From Bacillota bacterium (GTDB lineage: Bacteria > Bacillota > Bacilli > Bacillales > Bacillaceae_J), in contig JAEWMK010000331.1 of assembly GCA_023457235.1 (NCBI GenBank), positions 1 to 23,343 on the forward strand: a DNA stretch of 23,343 bases, in the 5' to 3' direction. The position numbers and the translations under genes are program-made. Positions 1 to 6,896 of this stretch are shown one piece after another. Each line of letters begins with the position of its first letter. Positions within the stretch are counted from its first letter, which is position 1. The notes beneath the pieces were generated by a model. That model ran no database searches and was not told the DNA's origin. It worked only from the letters and a program-made list of their open reading frames with translations.

Positions 1-174
1 TTTACAGACGAGGTCGAGACACCGATGAATTATGGTTTCCTTTCTTTTTTAAGTAATACAAACGCAGAGAAATTTTTAGCGGAATCCAGTGGAGAAGAGC
101 TGGATTGGAATCAAGTGAAAGAGAGAATGAAAGAGCGGAGCAGTCATGATGAAAATAAACATACACACAATTAA
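1..174 (+). CDS. nosL: NosL-like copper chaperone, C-terminal end only
   Basis: Frame 1 is open from the window edge to a TAA at 172-174, giving the last 57 residues of a protein. The stretch TPMNYGFLSF followed by A-E-K-F and a D-W near the end fits the C-terminal part of NosL-type proteins, where a 'TPMG-G--AF' segment is followed by 'A--F' and a short conserved tail. NosL proteins are membrane-anchored Cu(I)-binding lipoproteins that support assembly of the copper centres of nitrous oxide reductase. The tail has three histidines (SSHDENKHTHN), which could add metal-binding capacity; that is inference. The gene overlaps the permease gene downstream by 29 bases in another frame, so they are very likely co-translated. 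The N-terminal lipobox and the Cys/Met copper ligands lie outside the window. The match is by eye over a short region. Confidence 0.65.
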   Translation, partial: FTDEVETPMNYGFLSFLSNTNAEKFLAESSGEELDWNQVKERMKERSSHDENKHTHN

Positions 175-991
175 AGTGCTCATTGAAAAGGAATTGCTGG
201 ATTCCATTCGTAATCGCTGGTTCTATACATTTTTGGTTATTTTTATGGTGCTTTCTTTTTCCATCATTTATATGGGGATTATAAAAAGTACCGGATTAGG
301 ATTTGAAAGCTTTAATAAAACAACGGCCAGTTTACTCAACTTAATTCTGTTTCTAGTTCCGATGATTACGCTTTTACTGGGAAGTACATCGATAAGCGGG
401 GAAAGGGAACACGGAACGATGAACTTAATGCTTTCGAAACCAATTAGTGCTGTTGAATTTATAGTTGGGAAATATTGTGGAATGGCCACAGCTTTAATTC
501 TTACCATTACTGTTGGCTTTGGCCTTATGGGGATGGTTGTTGCTTTTAAAGTATCGATAGCAGATGCAAAGTCATATTTAATCTTTGTGATGTTATCGAT
601 TCTCCTTGTACTTTCGTTTTTAAGTATCTCAATGCTAATTTCTGTACTTGCAAAAAAGAGAATAACAGCCATCATCGTTAGTACAATTATTTGGTTTTTC
701 TTTATTCTTATTTACGATTTAATCGTCATGGCAGCTGCCAATTTGTTTGAAGGTACTTCTATGGCTTTGTTTCTCCTAATCTCGATTCTATTAAATCCAA
801 CCGATTCAGTGAGGACGTTAGCGATCGTAAATTTAGGAGGAGAAACGATCTTTGGTCCAAGTCTTGTTGAGTTAACACGGATGATCACCAATGTTTCAAG
901 TGAAATACTGCTTACGGGTGGAATATTTGCTTGGATCATCATTCCGCTTCTACTAACAGTGTTTTTCTTTAAGAGGAGTGTGCTGAAATGA
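146..991 (+). CDS. nosY: NosY-like ABC transporter permease
   Basis: This is a 281-residue integral membrane protein with about six hydrophobic segments. The first follows a short basic N-terminus (near residues 25-47), and others lie near 65-80, 110-135, 145-168, 175-200 and 262-277. Between the first two long segments is STSISGEREHGTMNLMLSKP, the GEREHGT-type cytoplasmic motif of ABC-2 permeases that contacts the ATPase. NosY works with NosF as an ABC transporter thought to deliver a sulfur species or folded component for nitrous oxide reductase copper-site maturation. Two start codons are adjacent (ATGATG at 146 and 149) behind a GCGGAG at 135-140; either could be used. The end overlaps the ATPase start as ATGA. 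The NosY name rests on the NosL-like gene before it and the NosF-like gene after it. A generic ABC-2 permease is the alternative. Confidence 0.75.
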   Translation: MMKINIHTIKVLIEKELLDSIRNRWFYTFLVIFMVLSFSIIYMGIIKSTGLGFESFNKTTASLLNLILFLVPMITLLLGSTSISGEREHGTMNLMLSKPISAVEFIVGKYCGMATALILTITVGFGLMGMVVAFKVSIADAKSYLIFVMLSILLVLSFLSISMLISVLAKKRITAIIVSTIIWFFFILIYDLIVMAAANLFEGTSMALFLLISILLNPTDSVRTLAIVNLGGETIFGPSLVELTRMITNVSSEILLTGGIFAWIIIPLLLTVFFFKRSVLK

Positions 992-1905
992 CAAACCCTA
1001 TCGTGAGCATTACTAACGTAAAAAAGATATATGGAAAAAAAGAGGTAGTAAAAAATATAAGCTTAAGTATCAATCAAGGTGAAATTTTTGCTTTATTAGG
1101 TCATAATGGTGCGGGCAAAAGCACATTGATTAAAATGCTAACGGGTTTAATCCCAAAAAGCTCAGGTACTATTAGCATTAATGGAATTGATGTAGTCCCT
1201 TTTCAAAAAACGGCCAAACAACAATTTTCCTATTTACCGGAAATTATGGCCTTATACCCACATCTAACAGCAAAAGAAACCCTTCATTTTTTTGCGGAGC
1301 TTCAGAATATTCCAGAGAAAAATGAAGATGAGGTCCTGGAAATTGTCGGTTTAAGTGATTATAAAAATCAGAAAGTCGGTGATTTTTCAAAGGGGATGAC
1401 ACAGAGAATAGGCTTTGCCATTGCCCTGTTGCCAAAATCGCCTTTACTAATTTTAGATGAACCAACATCAGGGTTGGACCCGTTTTGGGCGATACAATTT
1501 AAAAAAGTCATCAAACATTTAAATGAAGAAGGAACAACAATTATTTTTGCCTCCCATATTTTAAGTGAAGTCGAGGATTTAGCCGACCGAGTCGGTATTA
1601 TGAGTGACGGTGAACTTGCCGCCCTTGGTAGTATTCAGGATTTAAAAAGAAATGCAAAAGACGAAGTGAGAATAAAAGTATCATTTAATGGAAGCCAAGA
1701 TCTAGTAGGTCTTACTAGTAAATTGAATTATCCAATCCAAGTACAAAAGGATGCCTATATTTTGTCATGCAGCTATAATGAAAAATTAAAAGCTTTAAAA
1801 GCATTGCAAACATTCGAAAATGTAAAAGACATTGAAATAAAAGAAATAACATTAGAGGATATTTATCAAGAAATTTTAACGAAAAGATATGCAATGAATG
1901 CATAA
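988..1905 (+). CDS. nosF: NosF-like ABC transporter ATP-binding protein
   Basis: This cytoplasmic ATPase of 305 residues should power the NosY-like permease. Visible motifs in order are Walker A GHNGAGKST (38-46), the signature FSKGMTQR (133-140, an LSGGQ variant), Walker B LLILDEP (153-159) followed by the D-loop SGLDP, and the H-loop histidine at 180 (FASH). The C-terminal 90 residues form a regulatory extension ending in ITLEDIYQEI, common in ABC-2 exporter ATPases. The start ATG at 988 overlaps the permease stop (ATGA) and has a GAGGAGTG ribosome binding site just upstream. Its position after NosL and NosY supports a role in nitrous oxide reductase maturation, but the sequence alone would also fit a general multidrug or bacteriocin-type ATPase. 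Confidence 0.78.
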   Translation: MTNPIVSITNVKKIYGKKEVVKNISLSINQGEIFALLGHNGAGKSTLIKMLTGLIPKSSGTISINGIDVVPFQKTAKQQFSYLPEIMALYPHLTAKETLHFFAELQNIPEKNEDEVLEIVGLSDYKNQKVGDFSKGMTQRIGFAIALLPKSPLLILDEPTSGLDPFWAIQFKKVIKHLNEEGTTIIFASHILSEVEDLADRVGIMSDGELAALGSIQDLKRNAKDEVRIKVSFNGSQDLVGLTSKLNYPIQVQKDAYILSCSYNEKLKALKALQTFENVKDIEIKEITLEDIYQEILTKRYAMNA

Positions 1906-1921
1906 AATGAAGGTGAAAATA

Positions 1922-2539
1922 ATGAAAATATTAAAATATATTGTTTTGATGATATTTCTAGCAGGTATGACAGCTTGCAATAACCAGGGTGGATCGACGG
2001 CAACAGCAGAACAAAACAAGAGTACTAGCGAAAAAACAAGTGGTGACGAGATTTATGCAAGTATCGGCGGAAAGAAAATAGCGCAGGAAGAAATGGATTA
2101 TGAGTGTTTTCGTGCTCAACTACAGAATGCACTATCAAATAAGCCAAAGGATGATACATGTCCCCCAGAAGAGACTCTGATTTCCCAGATTGTCGAATTA
2201 AGAGCAGTTGATTATTTAGCAGAACTAAAAGGAGTCTCAGCAACAGAGGAGGAAGTCCAACAAAGAATGGAGGCAATCAAGCAGGAATTATCCTCATCCA
2301 CAACTTTCAAGGAAATGGTTGCATCCTTTGGAGAGGAGAAGTTTTGGAATTATGAAAAACAACGTTATTTTACAATTATAAATTCTGAAAAAGTCAAACA
2401 AAAATTAATAGCAGAAGAGAAAGAAAAATATAGTGAGAAACAAGATGATAAAACATTAGAATACAATGCAAAAAAAGAATTCGATGATTTATTAGTTGAG
2501 TCCGTAGGAATGATCGATACAACGATTTTTTATCATTAA
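1922..2539 (+). CDS. SurA-N-like lipoprotein, possible foldase
   Basis: This predicted lipoprotein has 205 residues when started at ATG 1922. That start is preferred to upstream ATGs because GAAGGTGA sits 6 bases before it and the product then begins with a proper signal: MKILKYIVLMIF, then the lipobox MTAC with Cys about residue 20. A Ser/Thr/Gly-rich linker follows, then ASIGGKKIAQEEMDY, which resembles the start of SurA N-terminal or PrsA-type chaperone domains ('G--I---E----'). The rest is helical and charged, with ETLISQIVE and VSATEEEVQQRM matching the helical core of this fold. No parvulin isomerase domain follows. It begins 16 bases after the ATPase and has no promoter of its own that I can see, so it probably belongs to the nos operon. 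A role in folding an exported protein outside the membrane, perhaps the reductase, is inference. Confidence 0.6.
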   Translation: MKILKYIVLMIFLAGMTACNNQGGSTATAEQNKSTSEKTSGDEIYASIGGKKIAQEEMDYECFRAQLQNALSNKPKDDTCPPEETLISQIVELRAVDYLAELKGVSATEEEVQQRMEAIKQELSSSTTFKEMVASFGEEKFWNYEKQRYFTIINSEKVKQKLIAEEKEKYSEKQDDKTLEYNAKKEFDDLLVESVGMIDTTIFYH

Positions 2540-2592
2540 TAATCTTGATAATTCCTTAACAATTTCCTGACGTTCCCCAAAAATTGTTTTTC

Positions 2593-2598
2593 TATAAT
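2593..2598 (+). promoter_or_regulatory. -10 box before the Met-rich secreted protein
   Basis: A perfect TATAAT lies 46 bases before the chosen start codon, in a 105-base gap. No good -35 box sits 17 bases upstream. Instead there are two TTCCT copies at 2552-2556 and 2564-2568, and TTCC again at 2573-2576, which could be a response-regulator site making this promoter activator dependent. The activator idea is inference. Confidence 0.45.
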
Positions 2599-2644
2599 AA
2601 AAGTAGAGATAGAAATAATGAATTATAGAAAGGTGGAACTTGTG

Positions 2645-3190
2645 ATGAAAGGATTTAAGGTGTTATTAGGTGCAGTAATGGTTGGTACATTGGCATTTGG
2701 AATGACTAATCCGACACCGGGTGAAGCTGCGAATGCTCCCGCAAAAGTTCAACCAAATAATAATGTTTCAGTCTATGGCGGGATGGGAATGTTCATGGGA
2801 TCTTATTTCCAAGGGTCTATGCATGAGATCGTCGCCGAAAAGCTGGGAATGACAAGTGAAGAGCTTTATAAAGCCCGCTTGGACGGAAAATCTATTAGTG
2901 AGCTGTTGGATGAGAAAGATATCAGTGCTGCTGAAGTTGTAAAAGCAGTTATCGCTGAAAGAGAGGCCGTGCTTAATGACATGGTAAAAGCGAAAACAAT
3001 TACTAAGGATCAAAAAGATTTGATGCTGGAAAATATGAAAGCCATAGTTGACGAAATGATTGAAGTTGAAGGAGTAGGCCCAGGAGGTGCTGGTGCTGGC
3101 TTCTATAGAGGCGGAGGCTGCTTCATGATGCCAGGTGCAAATCCAGGAATGGGACGAGGACGAATGGGTGCCGGTCCAATGTGGTGGTAA
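2645..3190 (+). CDS. Secreted Met/Gly-rich protein of unknown function
   Basis: The product is an exported protein of 181 residues. ATG 2645 is chosen because AAAGGTGG lies 8 bases upstream and the protein then starts with a clean signal peptide (MKGFKVLLGAVMVGTLAFGM, cleavage likely near GEA-AN at 26-30). The mature part has a Met-rich segment (45-60, with GGMGMFMG and GSMHE), a helical middle region (61-130) with EKLGMTSEELYKARLDGKSI and later ITKDQKDLML, and a Gly/Met-rich tail (142-181) with one Cys, CFMMPG, and ending GPMWW. The middle resembles small secreted domains found in DUF2680-like proteins, but I am not certain. Met-rich, Gly-rich segments often bind Cu(I) or Ag(I); that role is inferred. 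It is followed by a strong terminator and then a two-component pair whose sensor also has a Met cluster, so it may be that pair's target or accessory protein. Confidence 0.7.
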   Translation: MKGFKVLLGAVMVGTLAFGMTNPTPGEAANAPAKVQPNNNVSVYGGMGMFMGSYFQGSMHEIVAEKLGMTSEELYKARLDGKSISELLDEKDISAAEVVKAVIAEREAVLNDMVKAKTITKDQKDLMLENMKAIVDEMIEVEGVGPGGAGAGFYRGGGCFMMPGANPGMGRGRMGAGPMWW

Positions 3191-3213
3191 AATGACAGGG
3201 ATTAAAATGATTA

Positions 3214-3240
3214 GCCAAGGGCAATGCCCTTGGCATTTTT
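3214..3240 (+). terminator. Rho-independent terminator after the Met-rich protein gene
   Basis: A perfect 9-base stem GCCAAGGGC / GCCCTTGGC (3214-3222 and 3226-3234) with loop AAT is followed by ATTTTT. It separates the Met-rich protein gene from the two-component operon. Confidence 0.85.
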
Positions 3241-3260
3241 AATGTTCTCCTATTGTCCAC

Positions 3261-3288
3261 AATTTTCCAAGGGAAAATTTATTATAAT
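3261..3288 (+). promoter_or_regulatory. Inverted repeat and -10 box before the response regulator
   Basis: AATTTTCC at 3261-3268 and GGAAAATT at 3272-3279 form a perfect 8-base inverted repeat with a 3-base spacer. TATAAT follows at 3283-3288, 23 bases before the TTG start. The repeat covers the place where a -35 box would be, and no good -35 match is present. It may be an operator for the two-component system itself or another regulator; this is inference from position and symmetry. Confidence 0.4.
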
Positions 3289-3310
3289 TAAGGTGAAAGA
3301 GGTGGTTCTA

Positions 3311-4006
3311 TTGGTAAAAAAAGTATTAGTTGTGGATGATGAACACAATCTTCGAGAAATGATATCTTCCTACTTACAAAATGAGGGCTATGAAACTATA
3401 GAGGCGGAAAATGGCAATAGTGCCGTTCAAACTGTAAAAAATGATCAATTTGACCTGGTCTTGTTAGACATCATGATGCCGGAAATGGATGGCTATGAAG
3501 CACTTAAAGAAATCCGCTCAGACCAAAAGAAATTACCAGTCATCATGCTTACTGCCAAGACCGATGAAATTGATAAAGTAGTAGGTTTAGAGATGGGGGC
3601 AGATGATTATATTACAAAGCCGTTTAGTTTGAGGGAACTTTCTGCAAGGATCAAGGCTGTCTTAAGAAGATCAACATACGATGATGATGTAGATAAAGAT
3701 GAAATTATTGAGCATGGAGAAATTATGATTAATCTATCGACATACGAAGTCTTTGTTAGTGAAAAAAGAGTGAATTTAACTCCGACAGAGTTCAAAATTT
3801 TGGCCACGTTGGCGCAAAAACCTGGACGAGTTTATAGTCGTCTTCAATTAATGAATGTGGCCTTTGGTGAAACCTATGCCAATTATGAACGCTCCATTGA
3901 TACACATGTTAGTAATTTAAGAAGAAAGATAGAAAATGATCCTCATAATCCAACATATATCCACACGATGTATGGGATCGGCTATCGGTTCGGTGGGGAA
4001 AAATGA
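3311..4006 (+). CDS. OmpR-family response regulator
   Basis: This cytoplasmic DNA-binding response regulator has 231 residues when started at TTG 3311, which has AGAGGTGG about 5 bases before it. The product then begins at the receiver domain (VKKVLVVDDE), and the length matches the OmpR family. Longer in-frame starts would add an unlikely tail. Receiver residues are complete: acidic pair D9/D10, phospho-acceptor D53 in LLDIMMPEMDG, T81 and K103 in ITKPF. The C-terminal winged helix shows NLTPTEFKIL, the SIDTHVSNLRRKI recognition helix and TMYGIGYRF at the end. It overlaps the kinase gene by four bases (ATGA), so the two proteins are made together. The target genes are not known; the Met-rich protein gene before it and the VanY gene after it are the natural candidates. 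Confidence 0.93.
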   Translation: MVKKVLVVDDEHNLREMISSYLQNEGYETIEAENGNSAVQTVKNDQFDLVLLDIMMPEMDGYEALKEIRSDQKKLPVIMLTAKTDEIDKVVGLEMGADDYITKPFSLRELSARIKAVLRRSTYDDDVDKDEIIEHGEIMINLSTYEVFVSEKRVNLTPTEFKILATLAQKPGRVYSRLQLMNVAFGETYANYERSIDTHVSNLRRKIENDPHNPTYIHTMYGIGYRFGGEK

Positions 4007-5379
4007 AACTTCTCTCGAAATTAATCTTTGCGGTAACCACCATTATATTATTGATGGGATTATTTCAGTATTTTTATTTTCAAAATCAAATCAGAACGGA
4101 ATTTCAACAGTTTCTAGTAAATCAGGAAATGGGAATAGTTGATCGTTTAGAGGTATATTTCGAAAGCTATTACGAATCAAATCAGGGCTTTCAAAATGTT
4201 GAACAAGTGCTCCAGTCTAACCAGATGATGATGGGGAGAAGGCATGGGGGAATGATGGGAACACCAATGCTCCTTAATCTGCAAGTATTAATAGCTGACT
4301 CTAAAGGTGTTATTATTGCTGACTCTAATCAAGTATATAATGGTAAACCTGCTTTAGATGTCCCAGGAATTCATCGTGACTTACTTTTTAATAATAAAAA
4401 AATCGGTGAGCTCATCATCATTCGTGAAGAAGATTTAATCCAGCAAAATCTAGTGAAACAATTTATCTATTCAACTAATTATACTATTCTACTAGGTACA
4501 ATGATTGGCAGCATGATTGCTGTTGTAGTAGGTACCTTCATTGCTAGAAGTTTAACAAAGCCGGTAACCAACCTTCTTGAAGGAATTGAGAAGGTATCAT
4601 CAGGTGATAACTCATTTCGAGTTTCGGTAAATAAAAAGGATGAATTCTATCATCTTGTACAAGCCTTTAACCACATGACAGAACAGCTTGCTCAAAATGA
4701 AAAGCTTAGACAAAATCTGATGGCAGATGTGGCCCATGAACTTCGAACACCACTGGCGATTATTCGTGGAAAACTTGAATCTATTCAAGAAGGAGTAATT
4801 GAGGCGAACGAAAAAGAAATTATGCTTCTGATTGATGAAGTTTACAGGCTTTCCCGTTTAGTTAACAATCTTCAACAGCTGTCTTTAGCAGAGGCCAGAA
4901 AGCTTCCATTAAATAAAGCACCTTTAAACGTGAATCAATTTCTTGATAAAGTCATTTCAAACTTCCTTGCTTTAACGGATGAGAAAGGGATCACACTTAA
5001 AAAACACTTATTGATCAAAGATATTACGCTGCTATTAGATGAAGATAGGATGACGCAGGTAATCGTTAATTTATTGGAAAATGCACTTAGACATACACCT
5101 TTAAACGGAGAAATAACAATTATTTCGGATTACGATAAAAACACAGGCGAAGTGGTAATTACGATTTCTGATACTGGTTCAGGAATTGATCCGAAAATTT
5201 TACCAACAATTTTTGACCGTTTTTCCCGAATTGACACGTCAAGAAACCGGGATCAAGGTGGGGCTGGTTTAGGTCTATCCATTGCAAAAGGATTTGTGGA
5301 AGCACATGAGGGAACGATTTCAGTTACTAGTGAAATTGGAAAAGGAACTAGCTTTTCTATCAGATTACCATGTTTTTAA
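4003..5379 (+). CDS. Sensor histidine kinase with Met/His-rich outer loop
   Basis: This membrane sensor kinase has 458 residues and pairs with the regulator that overlaps it. Domains in order are TM1 (about 5-26), an extracellular sensor region (27-158), TM2 (about 160-182), HAMP (183-235), and HisKA with the phospho-acceptor His245 in DVAHELRTPLAII. The HATPase then shows an N-box (NLLENALRH), G1 (DTGSGIDP), an F-box (IFDRFSRID) and G2 (GGAGLGLSIAKG). The sensor region holds an unusual cluster, MMMGRRHGGMMGTPM, at 75-89, and then a PAS/Cache-like part (LIADSKGVIIADSN). A cluster of six Met and one His outside the membrane could bind Cu(I) or Ag(I), or sense oxidation; that is inference. The closeness to nos copper genes and a Met-rich secreted protein fits it. 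All catalytic motifs are intact. Confidence 0.93.
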   Translation: MKLLSKLIFAVTTIILLMGLFQYFYFQNQIRTEFQQFLVNQEMGIVDRLEVYFESYYESNQGFQNVEQVLQSNQMMMGRRHGGMMGTPMLLNLQVLIADSKGVIIADSNQVYNGKPALDVPGIHRDLLFNNKKIGELIIIREEDLIQQNLVKQFIYSTNYTILLGTMIGSMIAVVVGTFIARSLTKPVTNLLEGIEKVSSGDNSFRVSVNKKDEFYHLVQAFNHMTEQLAQNEKLRQNLMADVAHELRTPLAIIRGKLESIQEGVIEANEKEIMLLIDEVYRLSRLVNNLQQLSLAEARKLPLNKAPLNVNQFLDKVISNFLALTDEKGITLKKHLLIKDITLLLDEDRMTQVIVNLLENALRHTPLNGEITIISDYDKNTGEVVITISDTGSGIDPKILPTIFDRFSRIDTSRNRDQGGAGLGLSIAKGFVEAHEGTISVTSEIGKGTSFSIRLPCF

Positions 5380-5464
5380 TTAAAAATAGTAGAAAATTGT
5401 CATTCGGTGACATGAGAATTGTAGTATAATAGATTTGATAAAATTGATAAGGAGTTTTAAAAAA

Positions 5465-6253
5465 ATGAAAAAGCCATTTATCGCATTAACGATAGGGCTG
5501 GTACTAACTGGTTGTAGCAATACTGAAATCATTAATAGTAATGCACAAAGTGTAGATGCCGCTGTTCCAATTGAAGAAAAATTAATTGACTCTGAGGTAA
5601 CAGAGCAACCAATAAAAAAAGAAACACCTCATGATAATACAGACAGTATTGAAGAGAAAGATGAAGTTATCAAAGAGGTTTCAAACCCCGATGATCTATT
5701 AGTTTTAGTAAATAAGAAAAATACATTACCTGAAGATTATGAACCTAGTGATTTAGTTGCACCGGATATTCCTTTTTCTTTTGAAGAGGACATCCCAAAA
5801 CGCTATGTCCGCAAAGCTGCTGCAGAAGCCCTAGAAGAACTATTTGCTGCGGCCAAGGAGGAACAAATTGAATTATTAGCTGCTTCTGGATATCGTTCTT
5901 ATTCAAGACAGGAAGCAATATTTGCATCAAATGTTGCCAAAAAAGGGGAACAAGAAGCTAGAAGAGTAAGTGCTGAGGCCGGACAGAGTGAACATCAGAC
6001 AGGACTCGCCATGGATGTAACATCCAGATATGTCGGATATGATTTAATTGAAGAGTTTGGTGAAACCAAAGAAGGAATCTGGTTGAAGGACAACTCCCAT
6101 AAATATGGTTTTATTATTCGCTATCCTAAAGGGAAGGAAGAGTTAACCGGCTACATTTACGAGCCTTGGCATATTCGTTATGTTGGCAAGGATGTGGCAA
6201 CAGTAATCTATGAAAATGGATATACTTTTGAAGAATATCTTGCAAATAAATAA
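5465..6253 (+). CDS. VanY-type D-alanyl-D-alanine carboxypeptidase lipoprotein
   Basis: This is a zinc peptidase of the M15B (VanY/LdcB) family that trims D-Ala or related stem-peptide ends of peptidoglycan at the outer membrane face. It has 262 residues from ATG 5465, chosen over an upstream TTG because AAGGAG lies 10 bases before it and the lipobox LTGC then falls at 14-17. A low-complexity acidic linker (20-75) precedes the catalytic domain. Zinc and catalytic motifs are complete: ASGYRSYSRQ, SEHQTGLAMDV (H177, D184) and EPWHIRYVG (E233, H236). It has its own TATAAT at 5425-5430, with a weak -35 region, so it may be transcribed alone or with the two-component pair 85 bases upstream. A terminator follows. 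Resistance to vancomycin should not be assumed: VanY-like proteins are common housekeeping enzymes. Confidence 0.88.
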   Translation: MKKPFIALTIGLVLTGCSNTEIINSNAQSVDAAVPIEEKLIDSEVTEQPIKKETPHDNTDSIEEKDEVIKEVSNPDDLLVLVNKKNTLPEDYEPSDLVAPDIPFSFEEDIPKRYVRKAAAEALEELFAAAKEEQIELLAASGYRSYSRQEAIFASNVAKKGEQEARRVSAEAGQSEHQTGLAMDVTSRYVGYDLIEEFGETKEGIWLKDNSHKYGFIIRYPKGKEELTGYIYEPWHIRYVGKDVATVIYENGYTFEEYLANK

Positions 6254-6263
6254 AATTCAATAG

Positions 6264-6300
6264 AAAACCTCCTAAGCTGTCAATCACTAAGGAGGTTTTT
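6264..6300. terminator. Bidirectional terminator between vanY-like gene and uspA
   Basis: AAAACCTCCT (6264-6273) pairs with AGGAGGTTTT (6290-6299) around a 16-base loop. There are T residues after the right arm and A residues before the left arm, so it can stop transcripts of both convergent genes. Confidence 0.85.
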
Positions 6301-6304
6301 GCTT

Positions 6305-6736
6305 CTATTTTACGATAATTATAGGAATCTTAGATTTTTGAACAACATTGTGACTGACACTGCCAAGAAAATATTCTTTTATACCGCTAAGTCCACGACT
6401 GCCTATCAAAATTAAATCGCATCCAGTTTCATTTGCATGATCCAATAAATTTCTCGCAATATTTCCTTCTTTTAATGTAACATTGAAATTCTTAATTGTA
6501 CCTGTTACAATTTCTTCGGCTTCAGCTAAGACTTTTTGAGCATTTTCAAGGTAGTTCATAGCAGCCTGTGCAGAAGGGGTATAAACTCCCTCGCCAATTG
6601 CAACTGTAGGTATTTGATAAACATGTACGATTTCGAGATCCAAATCTGGATTTTCTTGAGAAAATTTAATTGCCATTTGTAGAGCCTTTTTTGCTAAGTC
6701 TGATCCATCATAAGCCACGAGTACTTTTGAGAACAT
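6305..6736 (-). CDS. Universal stress protein, UspA family
   Basis: This soluble 143-residue protein has a single Usp domain. It starts with FSKVLVAYDGSDLAKKAL, the beta-strand and Asp typical of ATP-binding Usp proteins, and ends with the G-2x-G-9x-G-S signature (G112, G115, G125, S126 in GSRGLSGIKEYFLGSVSHNV), so nucleotide binding is expected. A consensus AGGAGAGG lies 6 bases before the ATG. Usp proteins help cells survive starvation and respiratory or oxidative stress, often by ATP-dependent dimerisation; the exact target is unknown. The gene is convergent with the VanY-like gene and divergent from yhaO. A 9-base palindrome sits in its promoter region (separate entry), suggesting specific control. 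Confidence 0.92.
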   Translation of the reverse strand: MFSKVLVAYDGSDLAKKALQMAIKFSQENPDLDLEIVHVYQIPTVAIGEGVYTPSAQAAMNYLENAQKVLAEAEEIVTGTIKNFNVTLKEGNIARNLLDHANETGCDLILIGSRGLSGIKEYFLGSVSHNVVQKSKIPIIIVK

Positions 6737-6764
6737 TAGAAACCTCTCCTCTACTATTTATAAT

Positions 6765-6786
6765 ACTATTTTATCATTAAAATAGT
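6765..6786 (-). promoter_or_regulatory. Palindrome in the uspA promoter region
   Basis: ACTATTTTA (6765-6773) and TAAAATAGT (6778-6786) form a perfect 9-base inverted repeat with spacer TCAT, centred about 40 bases upstream of the uspA start. On the minus strand it is followed by an AT-rich TATTATAAAT that could serve as -10. There is no U-tract and no upstream gene to terminate, so an operator is more likely than a terminator. The binding protein is unknown. Confidence 0.4.
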
Positions 6787-6821
6787 GATAGACTTTTTAA
6801 AGTTGTGTGAATCTTTAAAGC

Positions 6822-6851
6822 TTGTAATTAAGAACGTTTGTTTGCTATAAT
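6822..6851 (+). promoter_or_regulatory. Sigma-A-type promoter for yhaO-yhaN
   Basis: TTGTAA (6822-6827) and TATAAT (6846-6851) are separated by 18 bases. The -10 box ends 45 bases before the TTG start of yhaO. Confidence 0.65.
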
Positions 6852-6896
6852 AGACATAATGATAGAAAAATATGGGAGATTTGGAGGCGATGATTC

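Noticed and set aside
268..942. Minus-strand reading frames opposite the permease gene
   Set aside because: They lie wholly opposite a well-supported gene, have no ribosome binding site, and read as low-complexity shadows.
3936..4142. Short plus-strand reading frame across the regulator/kinase junction
   Set aside because: It overlaps two strongly supported genes in another frame and has no recognisable product.
5465..6253. Vancomycin resistance gene call for the VanY-like protein
   Set aside because: No vanHAX genes accompany it; the two-component pair nearby has its own distinct sensor and the family is common in non-resistant bacilli.
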